64,000 bases of DNA from an uncultured Alphaproteobacteria bacterium (GTDB taxonomy: Bacteria; Pseudomonadota; Alphaproteobacteria; RF32; CAG-239). Where the stretch lies: positions 1-64,000 of the forward strand of contig CALXTI010000005.1 of the NCBI GenBank assembly GCA_944391395.1, in the 5' to 3' direction. Positions 19,135 through 27,325 of the stretch are shown here, one piece after another. Below the pieces are notes generated by a model, which saw nothing but the letters and a program-made list of their open reading frames with translations, made no database searches and was not told the origin of the DNA. The translations under genes were made by a program, and so were the position numbers. Each line of letters begins with the position of its first letter. Positions within the stretch are counted from its first letter, which is position 1.

Positions 19135-19537
19135 AACTCCTTGATAAGGGGAGTTCTGGAAATAAGGCCTTTGGCGCGAATAACAGAGACTGATTAGTGA
19201 CAGTTTTTCAGCTCCCCACCTTAAAAGTTTTTAAGGTGGTTTTGTTTTAATTTTATAAACAAATTAAGGAGCAAAAAATATGAGTAAAGGAAGCGGCCAC
19301 GCCAAAGTGGTCAAAAGGTCATTTAACAAACAACTCATGCGTTGCCTGGGCGAATATCGCAAACAACTGGGTTTAAGCGCCTCGCGGGTTTCGGCGGCGA
19401 CCGGCATTGCCGAAAGCAAGTTAAAACGCGCCGAAATAACGGGAAACATTTTGGCGTTTGACATGGCAAAACTTTTGTATTTTTACCGCAAATGGTTCAC
19501 GGTCAGCTTGATTGACGAACAGCCGATTCATGAACAA
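19135..19537 (+). repeat. HTH-gene repeat, copy A
   Basis: About 400 bp shared in reverse orientation with 48951-49350. The shared part covers an AACTCC/GGAGTT hairpin, a diverged spacer, a perfect CCACCTTAAAA/TTTTAAGGTGG hairpin at 19216-19239, the ribosome site, and the first 86 codons of the HTH gene. Similarity ends abruptly after codon 86. Confidence 0.85.
19216..19246 (+). terminator. Leader hairpin of the HTH gene, terminator-like
   Basis: A perfect 11-bp stem with a two-base loop followed by TTTTGTTTT, only about 35 bp ahead of the HTH start codon. It is conserved in copy B, so it may be an attenuator rather than a leftover terminator. Confidence 0.6.
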
Positions 19538-19582
19538 GCTGTTGTTTTGCTTAATCAAAAGCGTGAAACGGGCGAAGATTAA
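19280..19582 (+). CDS. Small XRE-like helix-turn-helix protein, copy A
   Basis: A 100-residue protein. Residues 17-76 form a Cro/CI-type HTH (LGEYRKQLGLSASRVSAATG, then IAESKLKRAE). The N-terminal tail is basic. It differs from copy B (48912-49208) at only three of the first 86 positions (8, 46, 74), and the C-terminal tails are unrelated. The good AAGGAG site is also part of the repeat. It may regulate its own leader or a mobile element; the target is unknown. Confidence 0.75.
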   Translation: MSKGSGHAKVVKRSFNKQLMRCLGEYRKQLGLSASRVSAATGIAESKLKRAEITGNILAFDMAKLLYFYRKWFTVSLIDEQPIHEQAVVLLNQKRETGED

Positions 19583-19727
19583 AAACACTCTGCAAGGTTA
19601 TTACTTGTAAAACTTTTTTTGCACATAGCCTTTTTATGAGGTTTATGATGGCATTGTTGTATGAAAAATATTGACGGGCGGGCGATTTTTTTATATCCTG
19701 ATAATGTCAGACGTCGGGAGAAAAAAG

Positions 19728-20252
19728 ATGAAGCTCAGTCTGCAGGATACTTTTGGTGCAACAATCGTGAGAGGCTCTTACGAAAGAGTTGATTTGAGCC
19801 GTGCCAAAGGTTTTTATATCGAACCCGGCGTCAAAATCAAAGTGCTTATCTTAAACAACACATATCGCGCCAATATTCCCAAGGGGAAATACGGACGGAT
19901 TTTTCTTAATCAGGCCAGTGAATGTTCCATTGACGAGGAGGCGAAAATCAGCAGTCTGATTTTGAGTTCATCACGCAGTGTTAAAGTTCCGCCCTTGAAA
20001 TATGATGAGATTAATTTGAGCGGCGCCTCGGGTTTTGAAATCGCGCCCGGGGTACGCGTGGGAAAGCTTTTTTTGGAAGGCTGCCGCCACTTTGTCATCC
20101 CGAAAGGAAAGTATAAATTCATTTTTTTGGGCAACGCGCTGGATTATGCGATTATGCCCGGCGCCTGGCGTTGGAAAATCATCGGCGCCGATCCCAAACT
20201 TGTCCGCTTGGCTGAAGAACACGGCAAACAGGTGGAAAATAAGTATTTTTAA
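19728..20252 (+). CDS. Protein with four exact 37-residue repeats
   Basis: A 174-residue protein with no recognised family. Residues 13-49, 50-86, 87-123 and 124-160 are four back-to-back repeats of exactly 37 residues. The pattern is (I/V)P-x-x-KY-x-x-I-x-L-x-x-A-x-x-x-x-I-x-PG, then a strand with LxL/LIL. This alternation suggests a small beta-solenoid. It has a short amphipathic C-terminal tail and no signal peptide when started at ATG 19728. That start is preferred because GGGAG lies 7 bases upstream; the frame is open upstream to 19671. It is the last island gene before the secY promoter. Confidence 0.7.
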   Translation: MKLSLQDTFGATIVRGSYERVDLSRAKGFYIEPGVKIKVLILNNTYRANIPKGKYGRIFLNQASECSIDEEAKISSLILSSSRSVKVPPLKYDEINLSGASGFEIAPGVRVGKLFLEGCRHFVIPKGKYKFIFLGNALDYAIMPGAWRWKIIGADPKLVRLAEEHGKQVENKYF

Positions 20253-20304
20253 CATTTCCTCTCTTTCTTCTGACGGCAAAAAATTGAGGATAAAGAGAAA
20301 ATTG

Positions 20305-20333
20305 TTGCAATAAATTTTTAATTTGTGTATTAG
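20305..20333 (+). promoter_or_regulatory. Promoter of secY-adk
   Basis: TTGCAA (20305-20310) and TATTAG (20328-20333) with 17-bp spacing, about 67 bp upstream of the secY start. It replaces the read-through lost by the island insertion. Confidence 0.6.
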
Positions 20334-20399
20334 AGTATGCAAAAGGGTTTTTATGGCCCTGTTTATTCGTGTTTTAAATAATGATTTAAGGAAGAAGAA

Positions 20400-21752
20400 A
20401 TGGTATCATTGGCAGAAAAAATGGCGGCGAATATGGATATGTCCGCGTTTAGCAAAGCTGACGAACTTAAAAGAAGATTATGGTTTACGATTTTGGCGCT
20501 GATTGTGTTCCGGTTGGGTACGTTTATCCCGCTGCCGGGGATTGATGCCGGAGCTTTGTCTGAAATTTTTGAGCAACATTCGGGTGGTATTTTGGGCATG
20601 TTCAACATGTTTTCCGGCGGTGCGTTGTCGCGTATGACGATTTTTGCCCTGAACATCTTTCCTTATATCTCGGCTTCCATTATCATTCAGCTCGGCCAAT
20701 CAGTCATTCCGTCATTGGCGGCTTTGAAGAAAGAGGGCGAGGCCGGACATCGCAAAGTGACGCATTATACCAAAATTTTGACGGTGTTTATTACGATTAT
20801 CCAAGGTTATGGTATAGCCGTCGGCTTGGAAAGCATGAGCGCCGGCGCCGGTGCTTCGGTGGTGGTTATTCCGAGCTTTGTGTTTAAGTTTACGACGATT
20901 GTTTCGTTGGTGGGCGGCACGATGTTTGTGGTGTGGCTCGGCGACCAGATTACCTCCCGTGGGGTGGGCAACGGTTCGTCTTTGATTATTACCGTCGGTA
21001 TTATCGCCAATATTCCGAACGCTTTGGCGCAAACTTTTGAATTGGGTCGAATCGGCTCCATGTCTTTGGGCGTGATTGCCATGTTGTTGGTGATGGCTTT
21101 GGCTTTGATTTATATTATCGTGTTTGTGGAACGGGCGCAGCGCAAAATCGTTATTCAATATCCGAAGCGCCAGATGGGTATGCGCATGACCGCGGCCGAA
21201 AGTTCGCACTTGCCGCTTAAAATCAACCCGACGGGCGTTATTCCGCCGATTTTTGCCAGCTCGCTTTTGTTGCTGCCGATTACGATTGCCAATTTGTCGG
21301 CGCAAAACGGACCTTCTTGGGCGCAGACCATGAGCCAGTGGCTCGGCCACGGTCAGCCTTTGTATCTGGCTTTGTATGCGTTCTTGATTATCTTTTTTGC
21401 CTTTTTCTATACCGCGGTGGTGTTTAATCCGGAAGAAACAGCGGATAATTTGAAGAAACACGGCGGCTTTATCGCCGGTATCCGTCCGGGCAAAAACACG
21501 GCCGAATATTTGGATTATGTTATCACCCGTTTGACGGTTTTGGGTGCGGCATATCTGACAGCTTTGTGCATCTTGCCGGAAATTTTGATTTCAAAACTTT
21601 CGGTTCCGTTTGTTTTGGGCGGCACGACTTTGCTTATCGTGGTGCAAGTGACGATGGATTTTATGACACAGGTTCAGTCGCATCTGATTGCTTATCAATA
21701 TGAAGGCTTGATTAAAAAAGCCGCTTTGGTGCACAACAAGAAAAGAAAATAA
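20400..21752 (+). CDS. secY: Preprotein translocase subunit SecY
   Basis: A 450-residue inner-membrane channel of the Sec translocon, with ten predicted helices. The plug and helix-2 region (PGIDAGAL) and the cytoplasmic loops with PKRQMGMRM and RPGKNTAEYLDYVITRLT are typical. A GGAAG site precedes the ATG. It carries exported proteins such as the ubiquitin precursor at 33614. Confidence 0.97.
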   Translation: MVSLAEKMAANMDMSAFSKADELKRRLWFTILALIVFRLGTFIPLPGIDAGALSEIFEQHSGGILGMFNMFSGGALSRMTIFALNIFPYISASIIIQLGQSVIPSLAALKKEGEAGHRKVTHYTKILTVFITIIQGYGIAVGLESMSAGAGASVVVIPSFVFKFTTIVSLVGGTMFVVWLGDQITSRGVGNGSSLIITVGIIANIPNALAQTFELGRIGSMSLGVIAMLLVMALALIYIIVFVERAQRKIVIQYPKRQMGMRMTAAESSHLPLKINPTGVIPPIFASSLLLLPITIANLSAQNGPSWAQTMSQWLGHGQPLYLALYAFLIIFFAFFYTAVVFNPEETADNLKKHGGFIAGIRPGKNTAEYLDYVITRLTVLGAAYLTALCILPEILISKLSVPFVLGGTTLLIVVQVTMDFMTQVQSHLIAYQYEGLIKKAALVHNKKRK

Positions 21753-21754
21753 TC

Positions 21755-22444
21755 ATGGATAAAAACGGAAAAGGTTTGCGTGTGGTCTTTACCGGTGCCC
21801 CCGGCTGCGGTAAAGGCACGCAAGCCAGAATCTTGAAAGAACGGGCGCATATCTGCCATCTTTCCACCGGTGAAATGCTGCGCGCGGAAGCTGCCAAGGA
21901 CACCCCTTTGGGTCGGGAACTCAAGGCGGCGCTTGATCGCGGCGAATTTGCCACTGATGAGATGATTATCAAAATGGTTTCCGGCCGGATAGACGAGCAG
22001 GATTGTAAAAACGGTTTTATTTTGGATGGCTTTCCAAGGACTTTGCCGCAGGCGGAAGCTTTGGAGGGAATTTTGAACGAAAAAGGTATAAAGCTTGACC
22101 GTGTGATTGAAATCCAGGTGCCTGATGAAATCATTATGGAACGTATTTTGGGGCGTTACAGCTGCATGAAATGCGGTCAAGGCTACCATGATAAATTTCA
22201 GAAACCGAAAGTTTACGGCGTGTGCGATGTTTGCGGAGGCACGGAGTTTTCAAGACGGGCAGACGATAATCGCACGACCGTGCAAAACCGGTTGATTAAT
22301 TATCGGGCTTTGACGTATCCGACCATTCCTTATTTTGAAAAGAAAGGTTTGCTTTCTTGCGTGGACGGCACTGGAACGATTGAAGCAACCGCGCAGAAAA
22401 TCGCCCGTGTTTTGGGGCTGGAAAACAGCGAAGCCGCCGCGTAG
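21755..22444 (+). CDS. adk: Adenylate kinase
   Basis: A 229-residue enzyme converting ATP + AMP to 2 ADP. The P-loop GAPGCGKGTQA lies at residues 14-24. The lid is of the zinc-binding type, with Cys pairs in CMKCGQGYH and CDVCGG, less common in Alphaproteobacteria with the short lid. It begins 2 bp after the secY stop, in the usual secY-adk-rpsM order. Confidence 0.95.
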   Translation: MDKNGKGLRVVFTGAPGCGKGTQARILKERAHICHLSTGEMLRAEAAKDTPLGRELKAALDRGEFATDEMIIKMVSGRIDEQDCKNGFILDGFPRTLPQAEALEGILNEKGIKLDRVIEIQVPDEIIMERILGRYSCMKCGQGYHDKFQKPKVYGVCDVCGGTEFSRRADDNRTTVQNRLINYRALTYPTIPYFEKKGLLSCVDGTGTIEATAQKIARVLGLENSEAAA

Positions 22445-22510
22445 ACGGCACAAGACAGTCAGGTTGTATCGTTTTTTGTAAAAAAAATGAATTTTTTGTT
22501 AAAAACGCTA

Positions 22511-22538
22511 TTGACTCTGAGAATTATTCGAATATAAT
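22511..22538 (+). promoter_or_regulatory. Promoter of rpsM-rpsK-rpoA
   Basis: TTGACT (22511-22516) and a perfect TATAAT (22533-22538) with 16-bp spacing, about 70 bp upstream of rpsM. Confidence 0.75.
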
Positions 22539-22607
22539 CCGCTTAATTTTGAAAAGTGGTGATCAACTTTTTAAATGTTTTAATTTTAATGAAAATGGAG
22601 AGTTAAT

Positions 22608-22976
22608 TTGGCTCGTATAGCTGGCGTAAATATTCCGACCGCCAAGAGAATAGAAATCGCACTGACGTATATTTTCGGCATCGGAAGAAAAACTGCTCAA
22701 GACATTTGTGCAAAATCGGGAATTTCTGTTGACCGTCGCGTACAGGACTTAAGCGATGAAGAAGTTGCTAAAATCCGCGAAGTGATTGATCGGGATTATT
22801 TGGTGGAAGGCGAACTCCGTCGTGAAGTCGGCGTTAATATCAAGAGACTGATGGATCTTGGTTGTTACAGAGGTTTAAGACATCGTAAAGGTTTACCGGT
22901 ACGCGGACAAAGCACCAAGCAAAATGCACGTACCCGCAAAGGTAAACGCAAAACAGTTGCGAATAAGAAGAAGTAA
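22608..22976 (+). CDS. rpsM: 30S ribosomal protein S13
   Basis: A 122-residue head protein forming bridges with L5 and tRNA. The start [14 protein letters not shown] uses a TTG codon with GGAG upstream. The C-terminal basic tail ([18 protein letters not shown]) is normal. Confidence 0.96.
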   Translation: MARIAGVNIPTAKRIEIALTYIFGIGRKTAQDICAKSGISVDRRVQDLSDEEVAKIREVIDRDYLVEGELRREVGVNIKRLMDLGCYRGLRHRKGLPVRGQSTKQNARTRKGKRKTVANKKK

Positions 22977-22987
22977 GCGAGGTTGCA

Positions 22988-23380
22988 ATGGCTAAAGCAG
23001 TAACACAACGTGTTAAGAAAAAAGAAAAAAAGAATATCACTTCCGGCGTTGCCCACGTGAATTCTACATTTAACAATACCAGAGTGACGATTACCGATGC
23101 TCAAGGCAACACGGTTGCTTGGTCGACGGCAGGTGCGCAAGGATTTAAGGGTTCCCGTAAATCAACACCGTACGCCGCACAGGTTGCCGCCGAAGAAGCC
23201 GGTAAAAAAGCTCAGGAAAGCGGTATGAAAACTCTGGAAGTCGAAGTCAAAGGTCCGGGTTCGGGCAGAGAATCGGCAATCAGAGCTTTGCAGGTTGTCG
23301 GATTCACGATTACATCAATCCGTGATGTGACCCCGATTCCGCATAACGGCTGCCGTTTGAGAAAGAGACGTCGCGTCTAA
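22988..23380 (+). CDS. rpsK: 30S ribosomal protein S11
   Basis: A 130-residue platform protein. [20 protein letters not shown] and the C-terminal [16 protein letters not shown] are diagnostic. Confidence 0.97.
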   Translation: MAKAVTQRVKKKEKKNITSGVAHVNSTFNNTRVTITDAQGNTVAWSTAGAQGFKGSRKSTPYAAQVAAEEAGKKAQESGMKTLEVEVKGPGSGRESAIRALQVVGFTITSIRDVTPIPHNGCRLRKRRRV

Positions 23381-23396
23381 GATAAGTTTTGTTCGG

Positions 23397-23418
23397 GCGG
23401 AGGTTTTTTATCTCCGCC
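23397..23418 (+). promoter_or_regulatory. GC-rich hairpin between rpsK and rpoA
   Basis: GGCGGAG (23397-23403) pairs with CTCCGCC (23412-23418) around a T-rich loop. No direct T tract follows, so it may be a leaky terminator or an RNA stability element in the alpha operon. Confidence 0.5.
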
Positions 23419-23472
23419 GCTTCAATGTTTTTATAATATATGCATATATAACTTAGAAAAGAGGGTATACCG

Positions 23473-24483
23473 GTGATTCAGAAGAATTGGCAAGAACTTA
23501 TTAAACCAACTAATTTAGAAGTTACTTCCGGCGAAGGCGGAAATAAAGCTAAGATAGTGGTAGAACCCCTGGAGAGAGGTTTTGGTCTGACTTTGGGCAA
23601 TGCCTTGCGCAGAGTTTTGCTCTCCTCATTGCAGGGCGGCGCGGTTACCGCCATCAAAATTGACGGCGTGCTGCATGAATTTTCAGTTGTTCCGGGTGTC
23701 CGTGAAGATGTTACGGATATTGTCCTGAATGTTAAAGGCTTGGCTGTGGCTGTTCATAATGAAGGTCAGAAAACCATGACCTTAAAAGCCGAAGGCCCTT
23801 GCACGGTTACGGCGGCAATGATTGAAACCGGACATGATGTTGAAATCATGAATCCGGAGCATGTCATTTGCAATTTGGATGCCGGTGCAAAAATTTCCAT
23901 GGAATTGACGGTTGATACGGGCAAAGGTTATGTCCCGGCTTATCAGAACAAACCGGCTGATGCGCCTATCGGTTTGATTGCCGTTGACGCAATTTATTCT
24001 CCGGTCAAAAAGGTTTCTTACAAAGTCGAGAACACTCGTGTCGGTCAAATTACCGACTATGATAAGTTAACCCTGGTGGTTGAAACCAACGGCGTTGTTT
24101 CGCCGGAAGATGCGGTTGCTTATGCTGCGCGTATTTTGCAAGATCAGCTCAAACCGTTTATTAACTTTGACGAGCCGGAAAATGAAGTGGAAGATGTTAA
24201 GGAAGAGCTTCCGTTTAATCGCAATCTTTTGAAGAAGGTTGATGAGCTTGAACTTTCCGTTCGTTCCGCCAACTGCCTCAAAAACGACAACATTGTTTAT
24301 ATCGGCGATTTGGTACAAAAGACCGAAGCCGAAATGCTCCGTACACCAAACTTTGGTCGTAAATCTTTGAACGAAATCAAAGAAGTTCTGGCCAAAATGG
24401 GTATTCATCTCGGTATGGAAACCCCGGGTTGGCCGCCGGAGAATATTGAGGAGTTGATTAAGAAATGTGACGACCACTTCTAA
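23473..24483 (+). CDS. rpoA: RNA polymerase subunit alpha
   Basis: A 336-residue subunit. The N-terminal dimerisation domain ([20 protein letters not shown] near 33-52) nucleates assembly, and the C-terminal domain ([20 protein letters not shown]) contacts UP elements and activators. The GTG start at 23473 follows a GAGGG site. rplQ, which nearly always follows rpoA, is not here. Confidence 0.97.
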   Translation: MIQKNWQELIKPTNLEVTSGEGGNKAKIVVEPLERGFGLTLGNALRRVLLSSLQGGAVTAIKIDGVLHEFSVVPGVREDVTDIVLNVKGLAVAVHNEGQKTMTLKAEGPCTVTAAMIETGHDVEIMNPEHVICNLDAGAKISMELTVDTGKGYVPAYQNKPADAPIGLIAVDAIYSPVKKVSYKVENTRVGQITDYDKLTLVVETNGVVSPEDAVAYAARILQDQLKPFINFDEPENEVEDVKEELPFNRNLLKKVDELELSVRSANCLKNDNIVYIGDLVQKTEAEMLRTPNFGRKSLNEIKEVLAKMGIHLGMETPGWPPENIEELIKKCDDHF

Positions 24484-24500
24484 AAAGTTCGTCTAACGGT

Positions 24501-24573
24501 CATCTACTAGCAAGCCCTGTCACTCATGTACTGTTTTGTGTACACTTCGTGACAGGGCTTGCAGCGTATCTGA
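24501..24573. repeat. Palindromic repeat element behind rpoA
   Basis: A 14-bp perfect stem (24510-24523 with 24549-24562) holds an inner TGTAC/GTACA hairpin. Its ends (ATCTACT on the left, ATCTG on the right) and its central GTAC-GTTTT-GTACAC core also occur at 39625-39693 inside a prepilin gene. It may also act as the rpoA terminator, although there is no T tract. Confidence 0.65.
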
Positions 24574-24651
24574 CGCGTTATCAAAACTTTTTGAGCGGTT
24601 TGTTCGGATGTTGGTTTGGAGTGCATAGGTTGATTCTCGGTAAAAAATATT

Positions 24652-25308
24652 TTAATCCCAAGTTATATAAAATATATCAGTATGTTCACCACATAATTTA
24701 TCAATATCATTCAGGGTTAAATTTTTTAGGCATTTGACTTTTGAAGTGCAATAATTATCTCCATAAATAGTACCATAATGATCTTGAGTCTCATTGTCAT
24801 AAGATGTCAAAAATTTTAAGTTGGCGTGATTTTCTTTTGCGATAATGGCTATGTTACGACAGACTTCAGTTTGAGCATACGTATCTAATCTATAAAGGGC
24901 AATACCATAATTATAAGTTGAATCTTGTGTAGATTGTGTATATACGCGAATCTGTGTGCCGAAATTGTCATATAATCTTTTGTTTTGATAAGTTATTCCG
25001 TCCGGAATTAAGCCTAACTTGTATAAAGTCTCATGATGCTCTGTTGTCGAATTTTGTTTGAACCCGAATTCTTTTAAATTTATCAAGGCATTGTTGATTA
25101 ATAAGTTTAATGCTTCCGCCTGCTTGTTTAATTTATACTTCATCATGGCTTTGGCATAACTCGCCATCGCCCCGATGGACAAAACCCCAATGATGGCGAG
25201 TACTCCTAACATTTCAACCATGCTTCTTCCGCATAGAGCCGCATCTTCTGGTCTTTTTTCGTTGTGCGCCGAAGAGAAAAAATTAAAAAAATCAAACAAA
25301 TTCATCAA
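24652..25308 (-). CDS. Prepilin-like protein 1 (type IV pilin N-terminal motif)
   Basis: A 218-residue protein with a 28-residue charged leader, then CG/RSMVEMLGVLAIIGVLSIG (residues 27-45). A Gly at -1 and Glu at +5 of the mature protein match the prepilin peptidase rule. The hydrophobic helix continues to about residue 55, and a globular domain with four Cys residues follows. It is therefore probably a type IV pilin or pseudopilin subunit or an inner-membrane-anchored relative. No pilus assembly genes are nearby. Its upstream region (25338-25498) is shared with prepilin gene 2. Confidence 0.75.
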   Translation of the reverse strand: MMNLFDFFNFFSSAHNEKRPEDAALCGRSMVEMLGVLAIIGVLSIGAMASYAKAMMKYKLNKQAEALNLLINNALINLKEFGFKQNSTTEHHETLYKLGLIPDGITYQNKRLYDNFGTQIRVYTQSTQDSTYNYGIALYRLDTYAQTEVCRNIAIIAKENHANLKFLTSYDNETQDHYGTIYGDNYCTSKVKCLKNLTLNDIDKLCGEHTDIFYITWD

Positions 25309-25337
25309 AAGAACTCCTAAAAAATTGCAAAAAGTAT

Positions 25338-25498
25338 CTATTTTCCCGATATTCTAAACCGTTTTTTTTTTTTTGCAATTTTAAAGAGTCTTTTGGGGAT
25401 AAGTCGCAACCGGTATATGATGATGGTGCAGGGTGGCGTTGATAATTGATAAGCATTTGCCATATCTTACAGACAGGGCAGAGAAAAGGGCGGTGTGT
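25338..25498 (-). repeat. Prepilin leader repeat, copy 1
   Basis: About 160 bp closely similar to 39763-39915, both lying directly upstream of a minus-strand prepilin-like gene. It includes a T13 run (A13 in gene direction), the conserved CTTATCCCCAAAAGACTC segment and a degenerate CATGTCT/AGACATG palindrome. Copy 1 carries a 7-bp internal duplication (TTGATAA). Confidence 0.85.
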
Positions 25499-25614
25499 CG
25501 TAGTAAAAACATATGTTTGACATGTCCGCGCAATAATCAATGAAAAACAAGATGTTAATAAACGGTATTTTAATACCGTAAAATAATTTATTGTATTTTA
25601 TGATTTTTTTGTTA

Positions 25615-25642
25615 TTGACAAACAAAATTATTTCGGTATATT
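25615..25642 (+). promoter_or_regulatory. Promoter of rplM-rpsI
   Basis: TTGACA (25615-25620) and TATATT (25637-25642), spacing 16 bp, about 43 bp ahead of rplM. The ACGGTATT palindrome lies 36 bp upstream of the -35 box. Confidence 0.7.
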
Positions 25643-25685
25643 AAACCCGAATTTGAATAACCCTTCTATTTAAAGAGAGAAAAAA

Positions 25686-26153
25686 ATGAATACATATGCA
25701 ACCAAACCCTCAGATATTGAGAGAAAATGGTATGTCGTCGATGCAGAAGGCGTTGTTTTGGGTCGTTTGGCGGCTGAAGTCGCCAAAATTTTGCGCGGCA
25801 AAAACAAGCCTTATTTTGTTCCGAATCTGGATTGCGGCGACTATGTGGTCGTTATCAACGCCGATAAGGTCAAATTGACCGGCAAAAAACTGACCGATAA
25901 AAAATATTTCAAACACACCGGCTGGATTGGCGGTATTAAAGAAACGACTCCGGGCAAAATTTTGGCCGGACGTTTCCCGGAACGCGTGGTGGAAAAGGCG
26001 GTTGAACGCATGATTTCACGCAACCCGATGGGACGCCAGCAAATGACTAAGCTTAAAGTTTATGCCGGCAGCAATCATCCGCATACGGCGCAAAATCCGG
26101 TTGTTTTGGATATTGCCGGACGTAACCCGAAAAATAAAAGGAGTGCATTATAA
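25686..26153 (+). CDS. rplM: 50S ribosomal protein L13
   Basis: A 155-residue early-assembly protein. The signatures [20 protein letters not shown] and [20 protein letters not shown] are present. It forms the standard rplM-rpsI pair, coupled by TAATG. Confidence 0.97.
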   Translation: MNTYATKPSDIERKWYVVDAEGVVLGRLAAEVAKILRGKNKPYFVPNLDCGDYVVVINADKVKLTGKKLTDKKYFKHTGWIGGIKETTPGKILAGRFPERVVEKAVERMISRNPMGRQQMTKLKVYAGSNHPHTAQNPVVLDIAGRNPKNKRSAL

Positions 26154-26641
26154 TGGCTACGAAAAAAATTGAATCTTTGCAGGAAATCAAAACTGCCGCA
26201 ACCGAAGTTTCCGCCGAGGAAAACAAAGTTGTTCGCAAGCCCAACAAAGACAAACAGGGCCGTTCTTATGCCACGGGTAAAAGAAAGGACGCCGTTGCCC
26301 GCGTGTGGATTATGCCGGGTAAAGGAAATATTACCATTAATGAAAAATCTTTGGATCAGTATTTTGCTCGTCCGGTTTTGAAAATGATTATCAATCAACC
26401 GTTTGAAATCACAAACCGTATGAATGAATTTGACGTTGTTTGCACGGTGAAAGGCGGTGGTTTGTCCGGTCAGGCCGGTGCTATTAAACATGGCATCTCC
26501 AAAGCCTTAAACGAATATGAGCCGGAATTGAGAACTATTCTGAAACAAGCCGGATTCTTGACCCGGGATGATCGTGTGGTTGAACGTAAAAAATACGGTC
26601 GTGCCAAAGCCCGCCGTTCTTACCAGTTCTCCAAACGTTAA
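26153..26641 (+). CDS. rpsI: 30S ribosomal protein S9
   Basis: A 162-residue protein whose C-terminal tail ([11 protein letters not shown]) reaches the P-site tRNA anticodon loop. An N-terminal extension of about 35 residues before [14 protein letters not shown] is typical of Alphaproteobacteria. Confidence 0.96.
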   Translation: MATKKIESLQEIKTAATEVSAEENKVVRKPNKDKQGRSYATGKRKDAVARVWIMPGKGNITINEKSLDQYFARPVLKMIINQPFEITNRMNEFDVVCTVKGGGLSGQAGAIKHGISKALNEYEPELRTILKQAGFLTRDDRVVERKKYGRAKARRSYQFSKR

Positions 26642-26666
26642 TTGGTATCAAGAAAATACAAAAAAA

Positions 26667-26696
26667 AGAGGCAGCTCAAAAGCTGTCTCTTTTTGT
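26667..26696. terminator. Terminator after rpsI
   Basis: AGAGGCAGCT pairs with AGCTGTCTCT (one G-U pair) over a four-base loop, with T residues beyond and A residues before, so it can serve both rpsI and the convergent gene. Confidence 0.85.
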
Positions 26697-26740
26697 GTGT
26701 TAAGGTAATCTAAGCCGGCTGCTCGGCTTTTAACGAAATT

Positions 26741-27244
26741 TTATTTCGTCGCCACAAAGATACCGCAATAGCGGATTTTTGCCATGACGTCATTATTGTA
26801 ATAATCCATGGCCAGATGCGGATATCGCAAAAAACCGACAATCCAGTTGGCATCGGAATCTTCGTTTCTGGCAAAATAGCATTCTTTCAGCTGCGGCGCT
26901 TTCAGCTCAGCCAGTTTATCATTCAGGATATCTTTGATTTTGAAGATATCCTCCCATAAACCCAACATCGGAACTTTGTCTTCAACAACATGGCAGCGTT
27001 TGCTGTTCGGTTGTTCGGCCAACTCAAGATAAACATTATCTTTGAAAGGAAAAATTCCTATCGGGTTTAAGTTTTTACCTTTGGCAAACGGCAGGCGTTT
27101 TTTGACGCCGTCGATTTCACATAACAAATCGAATTGTTGTTTAAGAAGTTCTTGTTCCAGGCAATAGGCGGTTAGGTCATCAATGTTGATGCCCTTGCTG
27201 TTCATAATTTCCAGAATTTTCCGGATTTCTTTTGTTTTATCCAT
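26741..27244 (-). CDS. Hypothetical cytoplasmic protein
   Basis: A 167-residue soluble protein I do not recognise. The N-terminal helical part (residues 1-45) is followed by a mixed region with a Lys/Pro turn (LPFAKGKNLNPIGIFPF) and a C-terminal part rich in Tyr, Asn and Asp. There is no signal peptide and no obvious ribosome site before ATG 27244. It is a single gene, divergent from the ybaK-like gene. Confidence 0.6.
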   Translation of the reverse strand: MDKTKEIRKILEIMNSKGINIDDLTAYCLEQELLKQQFDLLCEIDGVKKRLPFAKGKNLNPIGIFPFKDNVYLELAEQPNSKRCHVVEDKVPMLGLWEDIFKIKDILNDKLAELKAPQLKECYFARNEDSDANWIVGFLRYPHLAMDYYNNDVMAKIRYCGIFVATK

Positions 27245-27325
27245 AATCGTAAAAATTAATTATAAATTTATATGCCGGTTATATAATCAATATTTATAAA
27301 AATCAAGTTTTATCGGGGAAAATCA

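Larger units (their letters stand above)
25309..25685. other. Intergenic region: pilin leader repeat and rplM promoter
   Basis: This 377-bp stretch holds the leader repeat copy 1 (25338-25498), a perfect palindrome ACGGTATT-TT-AATACCGT at 25562-25579, and the rplM promoter. No further gene is seen; a minus-strand 82-codon frame (25292-25540) overlaps the repeat and has no coding support. Confidence 0.6.

Noticed and set aside
24549-24737. A 62-codon plus-strand frame behind rpoA as a gene
   Set aside because: It starts inside the palindromic element, has no ribosome site and overlaps the end of a well-supported gene on the other strand.
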